A DNA stretch of 35,818 nucleotides. Origin: Arthrobacter sp. Leaf141. Lineage in GTDB: Bacteria > Actinomycetota > Actinomycetes > Actinomycetales > Micrococcaceae. The stretch covers positions 1-35,818 of the forward strand of contig NZ_LMOL01000037.1 of the NCBI RefSeq assembly GCF_001424565.1, read 5' to 3'. The translations under genes were made by a program, and so were the position numbers. Shown piece after piece: positions 17,536 through 25,758 of this stretch; within the stretch, counting starts at the first letter, position 1; every line of letters starts with the position of its first letter. A model generated the notes under the pieces. That model was not told the DNA's origin. It worked only from the letters and a program-made list of their open reading frames with translations, and searched no databases.

Positions 17536-17643
17536 CTATGAGAGTCGGATTCAGCGAGAAGCCCGCCATGGCAGCGGAATTTGGGAAAATGTCAAGCTTT
17601 GTCAACGGTGCAAAGAGAAAAAGCCACTGACCTGCGGAAACAC

Positions 17644-17776
17644 TGTGCCCGAGGTGGGACTCCAACCGTATTCCATGCCCTTGAAAACACTGGCAACTCC
17701 GAAAACATACGGAAACCGAGGGAATCCGCGGCTTTACTATCCAGTCCGCAGCCAAAAGTGTTGACATCGTCAACAC
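17644..17776 (+). repeat. Right direct repeat of genomic island (att-like)
   Basis: This is the partner of 5090-5221 in the same orientation: GAGGTGGGACTCCAACC (17651-17667, one mismatch to the left copy), GAAAACACTGG, AAAACATA, AAACCGAGGG, and the identical 19-bp palindrome GTGTTGACATCGTCAACAC (17758-17776). The T-arm segments are 12,556 bp apart and the palindromes 12,555 bp apart, so the repeats are collinear with about one net indel. Confidence 0.65.
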
Positions 17777-18135
17777 CCACTTTTTGCCACATTCTTCCTC
17801 CATCTATCTCCCAAGTGTTTTCCGAGCCCAAGCCCATGACCGGTTCGGTGAGGAAGACTTTAGCCCGCCCCGCTCCGACTCGTTTGTTCCTTACCCCCAC
17901 ACGGAAACACCACTCTCGGACCTGGACTAGTTCGATGATGTAGACGTAGGCCACTCGATTCCCTGCGCTCACCCACTGCGTGGGTCTACCGGTGGCTAAC
18001 GCCGTTCTCGACGCGTTCCCTTTTCTGATGATCGTGCTTCTACTCACAAGGCAGTTACTATCGGTAAGTTTGAGAATACGTCATGTAATTCTCGGGGAGG
18101 GAAATGCCTGAGATTCTGAGCACTCCGAGGAGCAT
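17777..18135. other. Gap between island and biosynthetic cluster, with a dyad upstream of the HAD gene
   Basis: No supported gene. A minus frame (17592-18047) runs through the right repeat and lacks family features. GAGAAT (18072-18077) and ATTCTC (18088-18093) form an inverted repeat 43 bp before the HAD start and could be an operator. GAGGAG at 18127-18132 is the ribosome site for ATG 18136. Confidence 0.4.
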
Positions 18136-19074
18136 ATGCTGATGAACAGAACACAGGATCCTGGGTGCCCTCTTTACGTCTCCGATCTCGATGGCACCTT
18201 AGTTCACTGCGGCAGGCTGGACCCGGAGTCAGTAAGACTCCTCAATTCAGCGATCCACAGAGGCGTGCTCGTTACTTTCGCCACCGCTCGTTCTTGGACT
18301 AGTGCCCGACGGCTCCTTACCGGAGTCGAACTTAGCCTTCCGCTCGTCCTCCACAACGGCTCGGTCACGTTAGACCCCTTGATCGATCGGCCAGTCACTA
18401 TCCGCACGATCGCCCAAGCGTTAGCACACAAGATTGTCCTTAAAGCCGCGCACGCTGGCCTATGCCCGATGGTGCATGTGGTTACCGACCGAGAGCTGAC
18501 CGCATGGTGCAGCGAGACTGAAGACCGATATGTCCGTGCGTTCTGGGCAGGACGAAGCAGGGATCCTAGGCAGGCACCGGTAGAGAACATCGGCGCGCTG
18601 CCCATCGACGATGTAGTTGGCGTTGTAGCCCTCGGCGAGCGTCGCCAAGTCGAGCGGCTGCGAAATGACCTCGAGGAAGATCTCGGAGCTGCAGTATCCA
18701 CCGCTCTGCGGCGCCCAAGCGCACCCGAAGAAGGCTGGTGGCTTGAGGTGACCGCAGCGGGGGTATCGAAAGGCACAGCGGTGCGCGAGCTTGCCGACCA
18801 GCTCGGCATCCACAGGGTGGTGTCGTTCGGTGACGAACTGAACGATCTCTCGCTGTTCGCCTCGTCAGATGAAAGTTATGCGGTCGGCAACGCCCCTCGG
18901 GAGGTTCGCCAGGCGGCTAGCGGACAGCTCGGTACCGATCCGATCGAGGTGGCGGCTTGGATCGCCAACCGAGGCGTTGCCAAGGTAAGGCGGTCACCAC
19001 CGGCCGGCAACGGTGGCGAACCCCGCATCGGCGGCGTTGAGAATCAGCTTGACATCAGCGGCGTCGAGAGCTGA
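18136..19074 (+). CDS. HAD-superfamily phosphatase (Cof type)
   Basis: The 312-residue product carries all HAD signatures. Motif I is SDLDGT, with nucleophile Asp17 and acid/base Asp19. Motif II is in VTFATARS, motif III is Lys212 in GVSKGTAV, and motif IV is GDELND (232-237), which binds Mg2+. The long cap between motifs II and III is the C2 type of Cof/sugar-phosphate phosphatases. ATG 18136 has an ideal GAGGAG upstream. It has no export signal. It runs against the aminotransferase gene and the two coding regions overlap tail to tail by 81 bp. In the cluster it probably removes a phosphate from a sugar- or amino-acid-phosphate intermediate, perhaps reversing the kinase-like protein's modification (inference). 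Confidence 0.88.
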   Translation: MLMNRTQDPGCPLYVSDLDGTLVHCGRLDPESVRLLNSAIHRGVLVTFATARSWTSARRLLTGVELSLPLVLHNGSVTLDPLIDRPVTIRTIAQALAHKIVLKAAHAGLCPMVHVVTDRELTAWCSETEDRYVRAFWAGRSRDPRQAPVENIGALPIDDVVGVVALGERRQVERLRNDLEEDLGAAVSTALRRPSAPEEGWWLEVTAAGVSKGTAVRELADQLGIHRVVSFGDELNDLSLFASSDESYAVGNAPREVRQAASGQLGTDPIEVAAWIANRGVAKVRRSPPAGNGGEPRIGGVENQLDISGVES

Positions 19075-20220
19075 CGAGATGAACCAGTTGTGGCTCGGAT
19101 TCACATACAGCCCGGCGGCAGCCACGGCTGCGGCCCAGGACTTCGCCCTCGTAAACGCGGGATCATTATCAAACGCTAGATAAGGCATCGCCGGCGGACC
19201 TGTGAGCCGAACACCGACCCCGTGATGCCGCGCGCGCTCGACGATACCATCGGCGATCGTCTCGCCGAGCGCGGCCATCCGTGCTGCAGCGCCTTCAGAC
19301 TCGAGGATGCGGAGCGTGGCGAGCGAGGCAGCCAGCGGCACGGCCGAAGTCCAGAATGTCCCACCGAGGAGGTGTGCGCTCGTGGCGGCTCGAAGTGACT
19401 CTCGGCCGAGGAGCGCGGACACCGGGTGGCCGTTCCCGATGGCTTTGCTCCAGCATGACAAATCGGGCTCCACGCCAAGGTGCGCCCAACTGCTGCCAAA
19501 TGCGAGACGAAAACCAGTGCGAACCTCGTCGAGAACCAGCACGGCTCCCGTAACGTCGCAAAGCCGGCGCACCTCACGAGCGAACTCAGGGTCGATCAAC
19601 TCCTGGTCAGCTGCAGCATCGTGGCGGTGCGGGGTTAGGAGGATCGCAGCGAGATCATCGCCGTGCTCGGCGACGGCAGTACGGAGACTCTCCGCATCGT
19701 TGTAGTCGTAGTACGCAATCGAGGCCCGCTCACCCGAGGTCACTCCGGGTCGATGAGAGTGGCACCAAGGTGCGGAACCGTGAAAAGCGCCCCGCGCGAC
19801 CAGTGCGGTCGAACGCGCTGTCTCGATCCTTGCAACCACAAGTGCTGCGGTGGTGACATCGGTGCCGTTCTTCGCGAACACAGCCCAGTCGGCATGATCG
19901 ACGACGTCAATTAGACGCTCGGCGAGCTCGACGAATACCGCAGCGGGACCATTCCCAAGGTCTAGGCTTCGGCGCTGGCGATCCGCTGCTGCTTCGACCT
20001 CGGGATGCGAATAGCCGAGCACGATCGGCCCCCAGCCGCACATGAGGTCAACGTACTCGTTGCCATCTGCGTCCCAGACACGCGATCCACGTGCCCGCGA
20101 CCAAAACTGCGGTGCACCCGGCCACAAAAACTTTTCGACGTTATGTCCGTACATGCCGCCTGGGATCGCTTTTGCAGCGCGCCTTCGCAGCTCAACCTCC
20201 GAGGCGGGTTTTACCGTCAT
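18994..20220 (-). CDS. Class III PLP enzyme (glutamate-1-semialdehyde aminomutase-like)
   Basis: The 408-residue product follows the class III aminotransferase layout: AKAIPGGMYGHN, a glycine-rich phosphate site (FAKNGTDVTTAAL), VLDEVRTGFR with the PLP-contacting Asp, and the Schiff-base Lys259 in CWSKAIGNGHPVSALLG. The closest relatives by pattern are glutamate-1-semialdehyde 2,1-aminomutases, which move an amino group between adjacent carbons. In secondary metabolism such enzymes make beta-amino or diamino building blocks. It is the last gene of a six-gene operon, joined to the ATP-grasp gene by a 4-nt overlap (20217-20220). Its end overlaps the HAD gene. It is unlikely to serve heme synthesis because of its context. 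Confidence 0.87.
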   Translation of the reverse strand: MTVKPASEVELRRRAAKAIPGGMYGHNVEKFLWPGAPQFWSRARGSRVWDADGNEYVDLMCGWGPIVLGYSHPEVEAAADRQRRSLDLGNGPAAVFVELAERLIDVVDHADWAVFAKNGTDVTTAALVVARIETARSTALVARGAFHGSAPWCHSHRPGVTSGERASIAYYDYNDAESLRTAVAEHGDDLAAILLTPHRHDAAADQELIDPEFAREVRRLCDVTGAVLVLDEVRTGFRLAFGSSWAHLGVEPDLSCWSKAIGNGHPVSALLGRESLRAATSAHLLGGTFWTSAVPLAASLATLRILESEGAAARMAALGETIADGIVERARHHGVGVRLTGPPAMPYLAFDNDPAFTRAKSWAAAVAAAGLYVNPSHNWFISSALDAADVKLILNAADAGFATVAGRW

Positions 20221-21401
20221 GCCAATGCTCGCTCTTGAGGTAGCACGCGCACCTCGCGTTCGTAGCGATCGATAAACTCGCGGACCCGCTGCGACGAGTC
20301 CTCGGCGAAGCTATAGGTTGCTACGCCGATACCGGCAAGCCCATCGAGGAAGAGGTCGCCGGGAGCGACCGTTCGCCGCGTCCGGTGTCCACGCAATTGC
20401 GTGTCGTCGATGCATCGGTCACCGGGCGACTGCGGGTACACCACGGTCCAGCCGCCGTGCTCGGCGACCGGCGGTATTCGACCGGCATCGGGAACCTGGC
20501 CGAGATCGAGACGGAGCTTGGCGTGCCGGAGATCAACGCCGCGAGTCAAGGCAAACACCTCGGGCACGCCTGCACCGCCCGGACGGCCGGCTACCTCACA
20601 TAGCGTCAAACCGTCATTTTCGACAAACAGCTCGCAGTGGAACACGTCGTCTGCAATTCCCCAAGCGGAAAGGATCTCACGGGTGAACGTCTCTGCCTCG
20701 GCGCGGAGCTCGGCATCATCGACGGTCAGGGAGGAGAGTGGGACTATGCCACCTGTGGTGTGGCACGGCCGCAGGTAGCGGGAGACTTGCATTTCAACTC
20801 GGCCCTTGGCGGCAAAGCCGTCAACGTGCAGCACCTCACCCACGGCGAACCGCTCAATGAGCCATCGTTCTGGGTCGACAAGACTGTCGACTGCGGCAAC
20901 AACCTCATGCCAAGACGCGAGCACCTGAACCCCGCGTGCCCCGGACTCGGCGCGCGGCTTTAGTACATAGCCCGGTCCGTGGGTAGGAAGGCGCTTGCCT
21001 GCCGCAACCTGCTGTGCGAGGAGTCCGTCCACATGTCGGAGCCCAGCCGCCCGCGCCTGCTGCTTCATTGCCCACTTGTCGCGTAACCGAGCCGTGTACT
21101 CGACGCCGTGGCCGGGGATATCCTGTTCCTCCCGCAGCTGGGCTACCGGCAGGAGCAGATATTCCGAGATTGTAGCTATGCGATCGACCGGGCCGTACTT
21201 CTGCTGTACGAGTGTCAACGCCTCGGTCACCGAGGCGGCCGTAAGGTCGTCGACTTCTACGACGCGCGCTCCCGCCGCCCTGCCGACTTGGTCTCGGCCA
21301 ACAATCAGCGTGAGATCCCAACCATCCGCTACCGCACGTCGGCCCTCGCGGCCGAGGACAGTGCGACCTGTGCGGTCAACGACCACAGCTCGCCTCTTCA
21401 T
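20217..21401 (-). CDS. ATP-grasp ligase
   Basis: The 394-residue product has an ATP-grasp fold: an N-terminal domain (residues 1-100), Lys148 in YVLKPRAESGARGV and Glu183 in LIERF for nucleotide binding, and the metal site FHCELFVENDGLTLCEVAGRPGG (Glu257, Glu269, Arg273). This family forms acyl-phosphates and couples them to amines. The nearest pattern is the carboxylate-amine ligases of peptide natural products (L-amino-acid ligases). It probably makes an amide bond in the product, before or after the NRPS steps. It overlaps the methyltransferase and aminotransferase genes by 4 nt each. Substrates are unknown. Confidence 0.88.
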   Translation of the reverse strand: MKRRAVVVDRTGRTVLGREGRRAVADGWDLTLIVGRDQVGRAAGARVVEVDDLTAASVTEALTLVQQKYGPVDRIATISEYLLLPVAQLREEQDIPGHGVEYTARLRDKWAMKQQARAAGLRHVDGLLAQQVAAGKRLPTHGPGYVLKPRAESGARGVQVLASWHEVVAAVDSLVDPERWLIERFAVGEVLHVDGFAAKGRVEMQVSRYLRPCHTTGGIVPLSSLTVDDAELRAEAETFTREILSAWGIADDVFHCELFVENDGLTLCEVAGRPGGAGVPEVFALTRGVDLRHAKLRLDLGQVPDAGRIPPVAEHGGWTVVYPQSPGDRCIDDTQLRGHRTRRTVAPGDLFLDGLAGIGVATYSFAEDSSQRVREFIDRYEREVRVLPQERALA

Positions 21402-22096
21402 TGCTTCACTCCTCGCAGTACGCTGTAGCGCTCGACCACCGAGACCGAGCGGAGCGAAACCGGGCCACCGTCGCGGTAGTCCCAGGTTTGGTTCAGCACC
21501 AGCCCGGCCAGCCTCGTCGCTGCCGCCATTTCACGCGACCCCAGCACGTGCATGCGGAATTCGCCAGCTCCATGTCGTGCCGGACCGACAAGATCGCCGA
21601 ATTCGTGCGCTTGCCTCCGGACGATAGCGAGCACCTGGCCGACCCGGTGGTAGCTGCGGCCCAGATGTCGGGTGACGATGACCTCGCCGCCAGGCTCGAC
21701 CACCCGCGCCGCCTCTGCCAATGCCTGGCGACGGCGGGCGGCTGGAAGGATTGACTCGAGCATGTGGTATCCCAGGAGGGCTGCACCGAAGGTCCCATTC
21801 GCGAACGGCAGCGCGGCGGCATCCGCTTGCACGACCCGCACATCGGGGTGCCGTTGGGCGAGCAGCTGCAGGGGCGTCTGGGCATAGTCGACGCCTACCC
21901 ACTTCGAGGGACTAGTTCCTTGTGCCTCGTACATTCGTCCAGCGCCGCAGCCCACTTCGATCACCGTCCCAGGCACCTCACGGAGGATTTCGCAGATCCG
22001 ATCCTCGCCGAGCGTGACCGGATCGTTTAGATATCCCTGCGCACTTAGCGGCGAGTTGTAAAACTCGATGTTGTTCCGTGGACCGACGCCGATCAA
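21398..22096 (-). CDS. Class I SAM-dependent methyltransferase
   Basis: The 232-residue product is a Rossmann-fold methyltransferase. Motif I is VIEVGCGAGRM (46-55), followed by the acidic VGVDYAQTPLQ, then VRVVQADAAALPFANGTF and the post-motif segment LGYHMLES. It belongs to the Methyltransf_11 type, which methylates small molecules at O, N or C. It overlaps both neighbours by 4 nt. The neighbouring nucleosidase-like gene could remove S-adenosylhomocysteine. The methyl acceptor cannot be told. Confidence 0.9.
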   Translation of the reverse strand: MIGVGPRNNIEFYNSPLSAQGYLNDPVTLGEDRICEILREVPGTVIEVGCGAGRMYEAQGTSPSKWVGVDYAQTPLQLLAQRHPDVRVVQADAAALPFANGTFGAALLGYHMLESILPAARRRQALAEAARVVEPGGEVIVTRHLGRSYHRVGQVLAIVRRQAHEFGDLVGPARHGAGEFRMHVLGSREMAAATRLAGLVLNQTWDYRDGGPVSLRSVSVVERYSVLRGVKQ

Positions 22097-22728
22097 AGCC
22101 CCTCCCGAATCTCGCTGACAAACTCGTCGACTAGGTCCTGCCGTCGCCGTCGAAGGCTCGACGGAGCCCCGGAAGGGGGAACATAGAACGGTCGGTCGGG
22201 TACCCGGTCGGTAATGAGGACGCGCACCGTGGGGACGGGACCACCTGCACGTGAAACCGAAGAAGCGAGATGTGCGGACTCCATGTCAACGACATCGGCC
22301 CCCGCCAGCTCAGCCGCTCCGGCGTCGTAGGCAGCGAGCAGGTGAGTTGTCGTCACGATTGTGGTGTTGCGAGTGCCACCCGTGAGGGGGTGCTGCATTC
22401 TGCTGCCAAGGAGGCGTGTAGCTGAGGGCTGCACGATGTCGCCGATCTGGATAGTCGGGCTTAGTGAACCGGCATACCCTAGCAGCTCAATTCTAGTTGT
22501 CGCTTCCGTACAGAGCCCGAGGTCGGCCACCCCGCCGCCCTGCGGTATGAGCACGACCTCGACCTCGCCTAACGTCGCCCGCCTCCACCAGGAGGTGCCG
22601 TTGTACTCCCGCCACCCAGCGAGCAGCAACGCCTCGAAAATCGCGGGAATGGGTGTCACAACGAGCAGCTGGCCAAACGGGTGAGAACCGACGAGTTGGG
22701 CCCGGACCCGTTCCGCACGATCGCTCAT
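22093..22728 (-). CDS. Nucleoside phosphorylase / nucleosidase-like protein
   Basis: The 211-residue product resembles the PNP/UDP phosphorylase superfamily (which includes S-adenosylhomocysteine/5'-methylthioadenosine nucleosidase). It has LLVVTPIPAIFEALLLAGW at the start, LGYAGSLSPTIQIGDIV (83-99), and VVDMESAHLA (147-155) with the Met-Glu-Ser that contacts the ribose. A role in clearing S-adenosylhomocysteine or 5'-deoxyadenosine made by the neighbouring methyltransferase and radical SAM enzyme is likely. Alternatively it may cleave or form an N-glycosidic bond in a nucleoside-derived intermediate. The base-specificity region is diverged. It overlaps its neighbours by 4 nt. Confidence 0.75.
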   Translation of the reverse strand: MSDRAERVRAQLVGSHPFGQLLVVTPIPAIFEALLLAGWREYNGTSWWRRATLGEVEVVLIPQGGGVADLGLCTEATTRIELLGYAGSLSPTIQIGDIVQPSATRLLGSRMQHPLTGGTRNTTIVTTTHLLAAYDAGAAELAGADVVDMESAHLASSVSRAGGPVPTVRVLITDRVPDRPFYVPPSGAPSSLRRRRQDLVDEFVSEIREGL

Positions 22729-23681
22729 ACGGCCGCCTCGAGTTGCGCGAGCGGAATAATGCAGCGCTCCGGGTCGGTGGCGCGGAGCCGGTCGAGAGCT
22801 TCGCAGTACCCATCAGCGATGGCCCGCAACGACCCGTCGGTGAGGTTTCCGAGCGTAAAGCGAGCCGGATCAATCTTGTATAGCCAGGAGCAAGGGCTCA
22901 CGTTGCCAAGCGGGTCGATGTGCAGCAGCCGTTCGCGAGCGGGACAGCCTCGAAGGTTTCGCTCACCGTCGAAGCCAAAGCTGTAGTCGAATGCGATCTG
23001 GTCGCCGTAGGCCAAGTCGAGACGGCGCACCTCTTGCTCGAGGATTTGTGCTTGCGATGCCGCGAACAGCAGCTCCGGGTGGATGGTCGCGCGGCCGACA
23101 CTCACTACTGAGTGGATAGAGAGGTCCGACACCCCGAGCCCGGCGAGATGTTCGACGAGTGTCTCAAGCGAGGAGATGTTTCCTGGGGTAACGGTTGCGC
23201 TGACTCCGACATGCAAGCCGGCCTCCACTGCGCGGCCGATCCCGCTCATGGTCCGCTCAAACGCGCCCTTTTTGCGCCGGATGAGGTCGTGATGCGCGGC
23301 AATTCCGCCGTCGACGCTTACGCTGAGCTTGGCCAGTCCGACACGGACCAGATGATCAAGGATCTGGTCAGTCAGCCGATACCCATTTGATGCCAAGTGC
23401 ACTCGGACACGGGTGGTATCGATTGCGTCAAGCATGTCAAGGAACCCGTCGCGGAGCAGCGGCTCCCCCCCAGAGAACTGAACTTTCTCAACCCGGGCAT
23501 CAGCGAGTTCGGCGGCTGCAGCAATTAGCACCTGAGTCGATGGCTCAGCGGATCGATCTACATCCGGCCCCGAGGTGGTGCAACAGTGATCACAGAAAAG
23601 GTTACAAAACCGGGTAATCTCCCACGTCACTTGTCGCCCGGTGGAAGGCGGACGGAACCGGCAGGTCGTTTCGGCGCTCAT
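22725..23681 (-). CDS. Radical SAM enzyme with C-terminal cysteine-containing extension
   Basis: The 318-residue product has the radical SAM motif CNLFCDHC (Cys26, Cys30, Cys33), binding a [4Fe-4S] cluster that cleaves S-adenosylmethionine, followed by VQFSGGEPLLR (67-77) that contacts SAM. Its C-terminus has CPARERLLHIDPLGNVSPCSW with Cys246 and Cys264, plus Cys293 and Cys307, like the SPASM/twitch regions that bind a second cluster. These enzymes oxidise or rearrange sugar alcohols, amino acids or peptides. It comes second in the six-gene operon, with 4-nt overlaps on both sides. The nearest analogues by size are BtrN-like dehydrogenases and SPASM maturases; the substrate is unknown. Confidence 0.9.
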   Translation of the reverse strand: MSAETTCRFRPPSTGRQVTWEITRFCNLFCDHCCTTSGPDVDRSAEPSTQVLIAAAAELADARVEKVQFSGGEPLLRDGFLDMLDAIDTTRVRVHLASNGYRLTDQILDHLVRVGLAKLSVSVDGGIAAHHDLIRRKKGAFERTMSGIGRAVEAGLHVGVSATVTPGNISSLETLVEHLAGLGVSDLSIHSVVSVGRATIHPELLFAASQAQILEQEVRRLDLAYGDQIAFDYSFGFDGERNLRGCPARERLLHIDPLGNVSPCSWLYKIDPARFTLGNLTDGSLRAIADGYCEALDRLRATDPERCIIPLAQLEAAV

Positions 23682-24574
23682 AGCTCCCCATTCCAGAACT
23701 TCGCGGCTTGTACGAGGGGCTCAGTGGCAAGGACCGGAACCTCTGGGCTGTGCTGCGCTCCCTCCGGATCCGCTGCCAGCACAGAGCTGAAGTACGCGGC
23801 GCAAGACACCCCCCAATATACGCAGCAGGCTGCGAGCTCGCGATCGGTGGGCCCCCGGTCTGCTCCGAGCATCGCGGACAGTTCGCGCATGAGTTCCAGT
23901 CGCTGTCCAGTGTCAATCTGAAGCGAGGGGTTAAACGCCATGCGGACGATGTCGAAGCCGGGAAGATCGTCACCGTACGACTCGAAGTCGATGGCGTGGA
24001 GGGCGCCGTCGTCGACCAGCACGTTTAAGGGGTGAAAGTCACCGTGTATCCGCCGAGGCTCCTGGGTCGAGAGCAACTCGAGCACCACGTCGGCACTAGG
24101 GAGCGCCTTAGCAATGGGATGTGCAGAGACAGCAGCGCGTGCGACGTGGAAGCTCTCGCGATCCTGTTTGAGCTCGGAACCAGCCGGGAGATCCAGTAGC
24201 TTTCCGAATAGCGGTGCTACCCCATTGAGGAGGGATGCCTGCGATCTAGAATCTAGATCGCCGAGGCGACCACCACCGCACTCTTCGGTGATGAGCACAC
24301 GATTGTCGATCTCGACATGTCGGAGAAGCGGCGCACTTCCAGCCGGCGCTGCCCTATACACGTCGAGTTCGCACTCGAAATAGCGATCGTGGCCGGGCGC
24401 AAACGCTTTTACGAACCAACGCGAACCATCCATCCCATGCAGGGTCCCGAGCAGGTGATCAGCCTGACGCGGCGTCCTGCGGACCTCCAAGCTGGCACCG
24501 TCGCCAGCCCAGGCCAACGCCGCGGCCGACGCGTTCTCTTCCCAAACCGACCGATGCGCGCTGCCGGTGCTCAT
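23678..24574 (-). CDS. Aminoglycoside phosphotransferase-family kinase
   Basis: The 298-residue product is an APH/protein-kinase-like enzyme. It has an N-lobe with Lys in RWFVKAF, then the Brenner motif HGDFHPLN (His177, Asp179, Asn184), then IDFES with the metal Asp196. It transfers phosphate from ATP to a hydroxyl of a small molecule. ATG 24574 is chosen because AGGGAG lies just upstream and the longer reading to 25021 covers non-protein-like sequence. It is the first gene of the operon, 4-nt overlapped with the radical SAM gene. Either self-protection by phosphorylating the product, or a biosynthetic kinase paired with the HAD phosphatase, would fit. Confidence 0.87.
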   Translation of the reverse strand: MSTGSAHRSVWEENASAAALAWAGDGASLEVRRTPRQADHLLGTLHGMDGSRWFVKAFAPGHDRYFECELDVYRAAPAGSAPLLRHVEIDNRVLITEECGGGRLGDLDSRSQASLLNGVAPLFGKLLDLPAGSELKQDRESFHVARAAVSAHPIAKALPSADVVLELLSTQEPRRIHGDFHPLNVLVDDGALHAIDFESYGDDLPGFDIVRMAFNPSLQIDTGQRLELMRELSAMLGADRGPTDRELAACCVYWGVSCAAYFSSVLAADPEGAQHSPEVPVLATEPLVQAAKFWNGEL

Positions 24575-25107
24575 CAAGTTCTCCCTGGGGTACGCGAGGT
24601 AGATATATTCCGCAGCTGACGGGTTTCTTGATCCTATGCCACGTGGCGCTCCTAAATGCCTTTTTGTCCAAAAGGCACGATTTGTGAATCCGCCGATAAT
24701 TAGCGGCGTGTTCGTAGCGCTAATCGTCACCCTAACTCCGGTAATCGATCGCTCACCGGTAGGACAGATTGCTAAATGCAGCCAACCTACTTGGGCTCTT
24801 GACCATTGCGTGAGGTCGCGATGGGCTAACTGGGTTAATGCGCGACGGCACAACTCGTTAAGTGCGAGCGGAACTAACCGGGTTCGGCGATACCTCGCAC
24901 TCGGAGAGTCCTGAGTCGCACACCTGGTTCTCGACGCCGGTGTTCTACCCCGAATTGTTCCTGGCTTACATTGAGAGTGGAAGTTCCTGGAAGGGGAGGC
25001 CCGCACTCGCACTTTGCGCAAGTCTCAGGGAGAATCTCCAACATTCGGATCGGAGATGGGGACACAATGATGTATGTCCCATACGCGCAGTTTTCACGCT
25101 CTGCGTT
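24575..25107. promoter_or_regulatory. Promoter and operator region of the six-gene operon
   Basis: The gap between the phosphotransferase start and the PPTase stop is 533 bp, lower in GC than its neighbours. It carries a perfect 8-bp hairpin (TGCCTTTT 24657-24664, AAAAGGCA 24670-24677). It also carries an inverted repeat AGTGCGAG (24861-24868) / CTCGCACT (24894-24901), plus GGTTAA/TTAACC-like words around 24830-24880. No gene is supported. It should hold the promoter for the minus-strand operon; the exact -35/-10 cannot be fixed by eye. Confidence 0.5.
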
Positions 25108-25758
25108 CTAACGCTTGCTCCACTCTTCCCGAATAAGCACCTCGTGCTCGGTCAACACGGCAATGCTCGCAAGGTACCCGGCGCAACACGACAAGTCAGC
25201 CATCCGCGCATGAAGGCGGCGTCCGGGATAGCGGATCAACCGCGGTGGCTCACTCGGTCGGGACACAACAACATGCGGCAACCCAATCCCTATGCCGTCC
25301 CCGGTCGCTTTAACCAATGCCTCTTTCCGGACCCAATAGCGCAGCAAATCGCCAGGGCCCTCAGCCCGCTCGCCGTGCCCCAGCACTTGGTCTGCGAAAT
25401 CATCCACGCTGTCTCCAGAGTGCGATTCTATGTCCAGTCCAACTCGCCCCACACGAGTGACCGCCACGCCGGCTACGTCTCCAGCGTGGGCGATCGACAA
25501 GTGAAGTCCGCTGCCAGGCACGCGCGGCCTACCGTGATCGGCGCCGCAGCGTTCACAGCGGCGGTCGAGCTCGACAGATCGCGGCTCTATACCCAGTTCG
25601 ACGGCGACGGCGCGCCTAGTCAGCACTGTTGCAGTGGCGAACCGGGCGCGGTCGCCCGACCTGCGGAACCTCGACAAGCGTCGCAGCTCCGCCGGCGTCA
25701 TTAGCGCGAGCTCCCCGTCATCAGGGGGTGCCGCGGAGGCCCAATGCACGATGGCCAT
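25108..25758 (-). CDS. 4'-phosphopantetheinyl transferase (Sfp type)
   Basis: The 216-residue product carries the Sfp-family signatures VGLDIES (Asp109, Glu111, Mg2+ ligands) and WVRKEALVKATGDGIG, with a preceding LHLSIAHAGD that binds the coenzyme A. It transfers phosphopantetheine to carrier-domain serines, here Ser999 and Ser996 of the two NRPSs. ATG 25758 has GGAAAGGGG upstream. It is divergent from the DegT-family gene, 87 bp apart, and is likely co-regulated with the NRPS operon. Confidence 0.9.
   Translation of the reverse strand: MAIVHWASAAPPDDGELALMTPAELRRLSRFRRSGDRARFATATVLTRRAVAVELGIEPRSVELDRRCERCGADHGRPRVPGSGLHLSIAHAGDVAGVAVTRVGRVGLDIESHSGDSVDDFADQVLGHGERAEGPGDLLRYWVRKEALVKATGDGIGIGLPHVVVSRPSEPPRLIRYPGRRLHARMADLSCCAGYLASIAVLTEHEVLIREEWSKR

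Noticed and set aside
17592..18047. 151-residue minus frame across the right repeat
   Set aside because: It reads through the repeat, T-arm segment and palindrome and has no family features; a similar frame arises at the left repeat only because the repeat is shared.
24575..25021. N-terminal extension of the phosphotransferase to 447 residues
   Set aside because: The extra residues look like translated intergenic DNA and a good ribosome site precedes ATG 24574.
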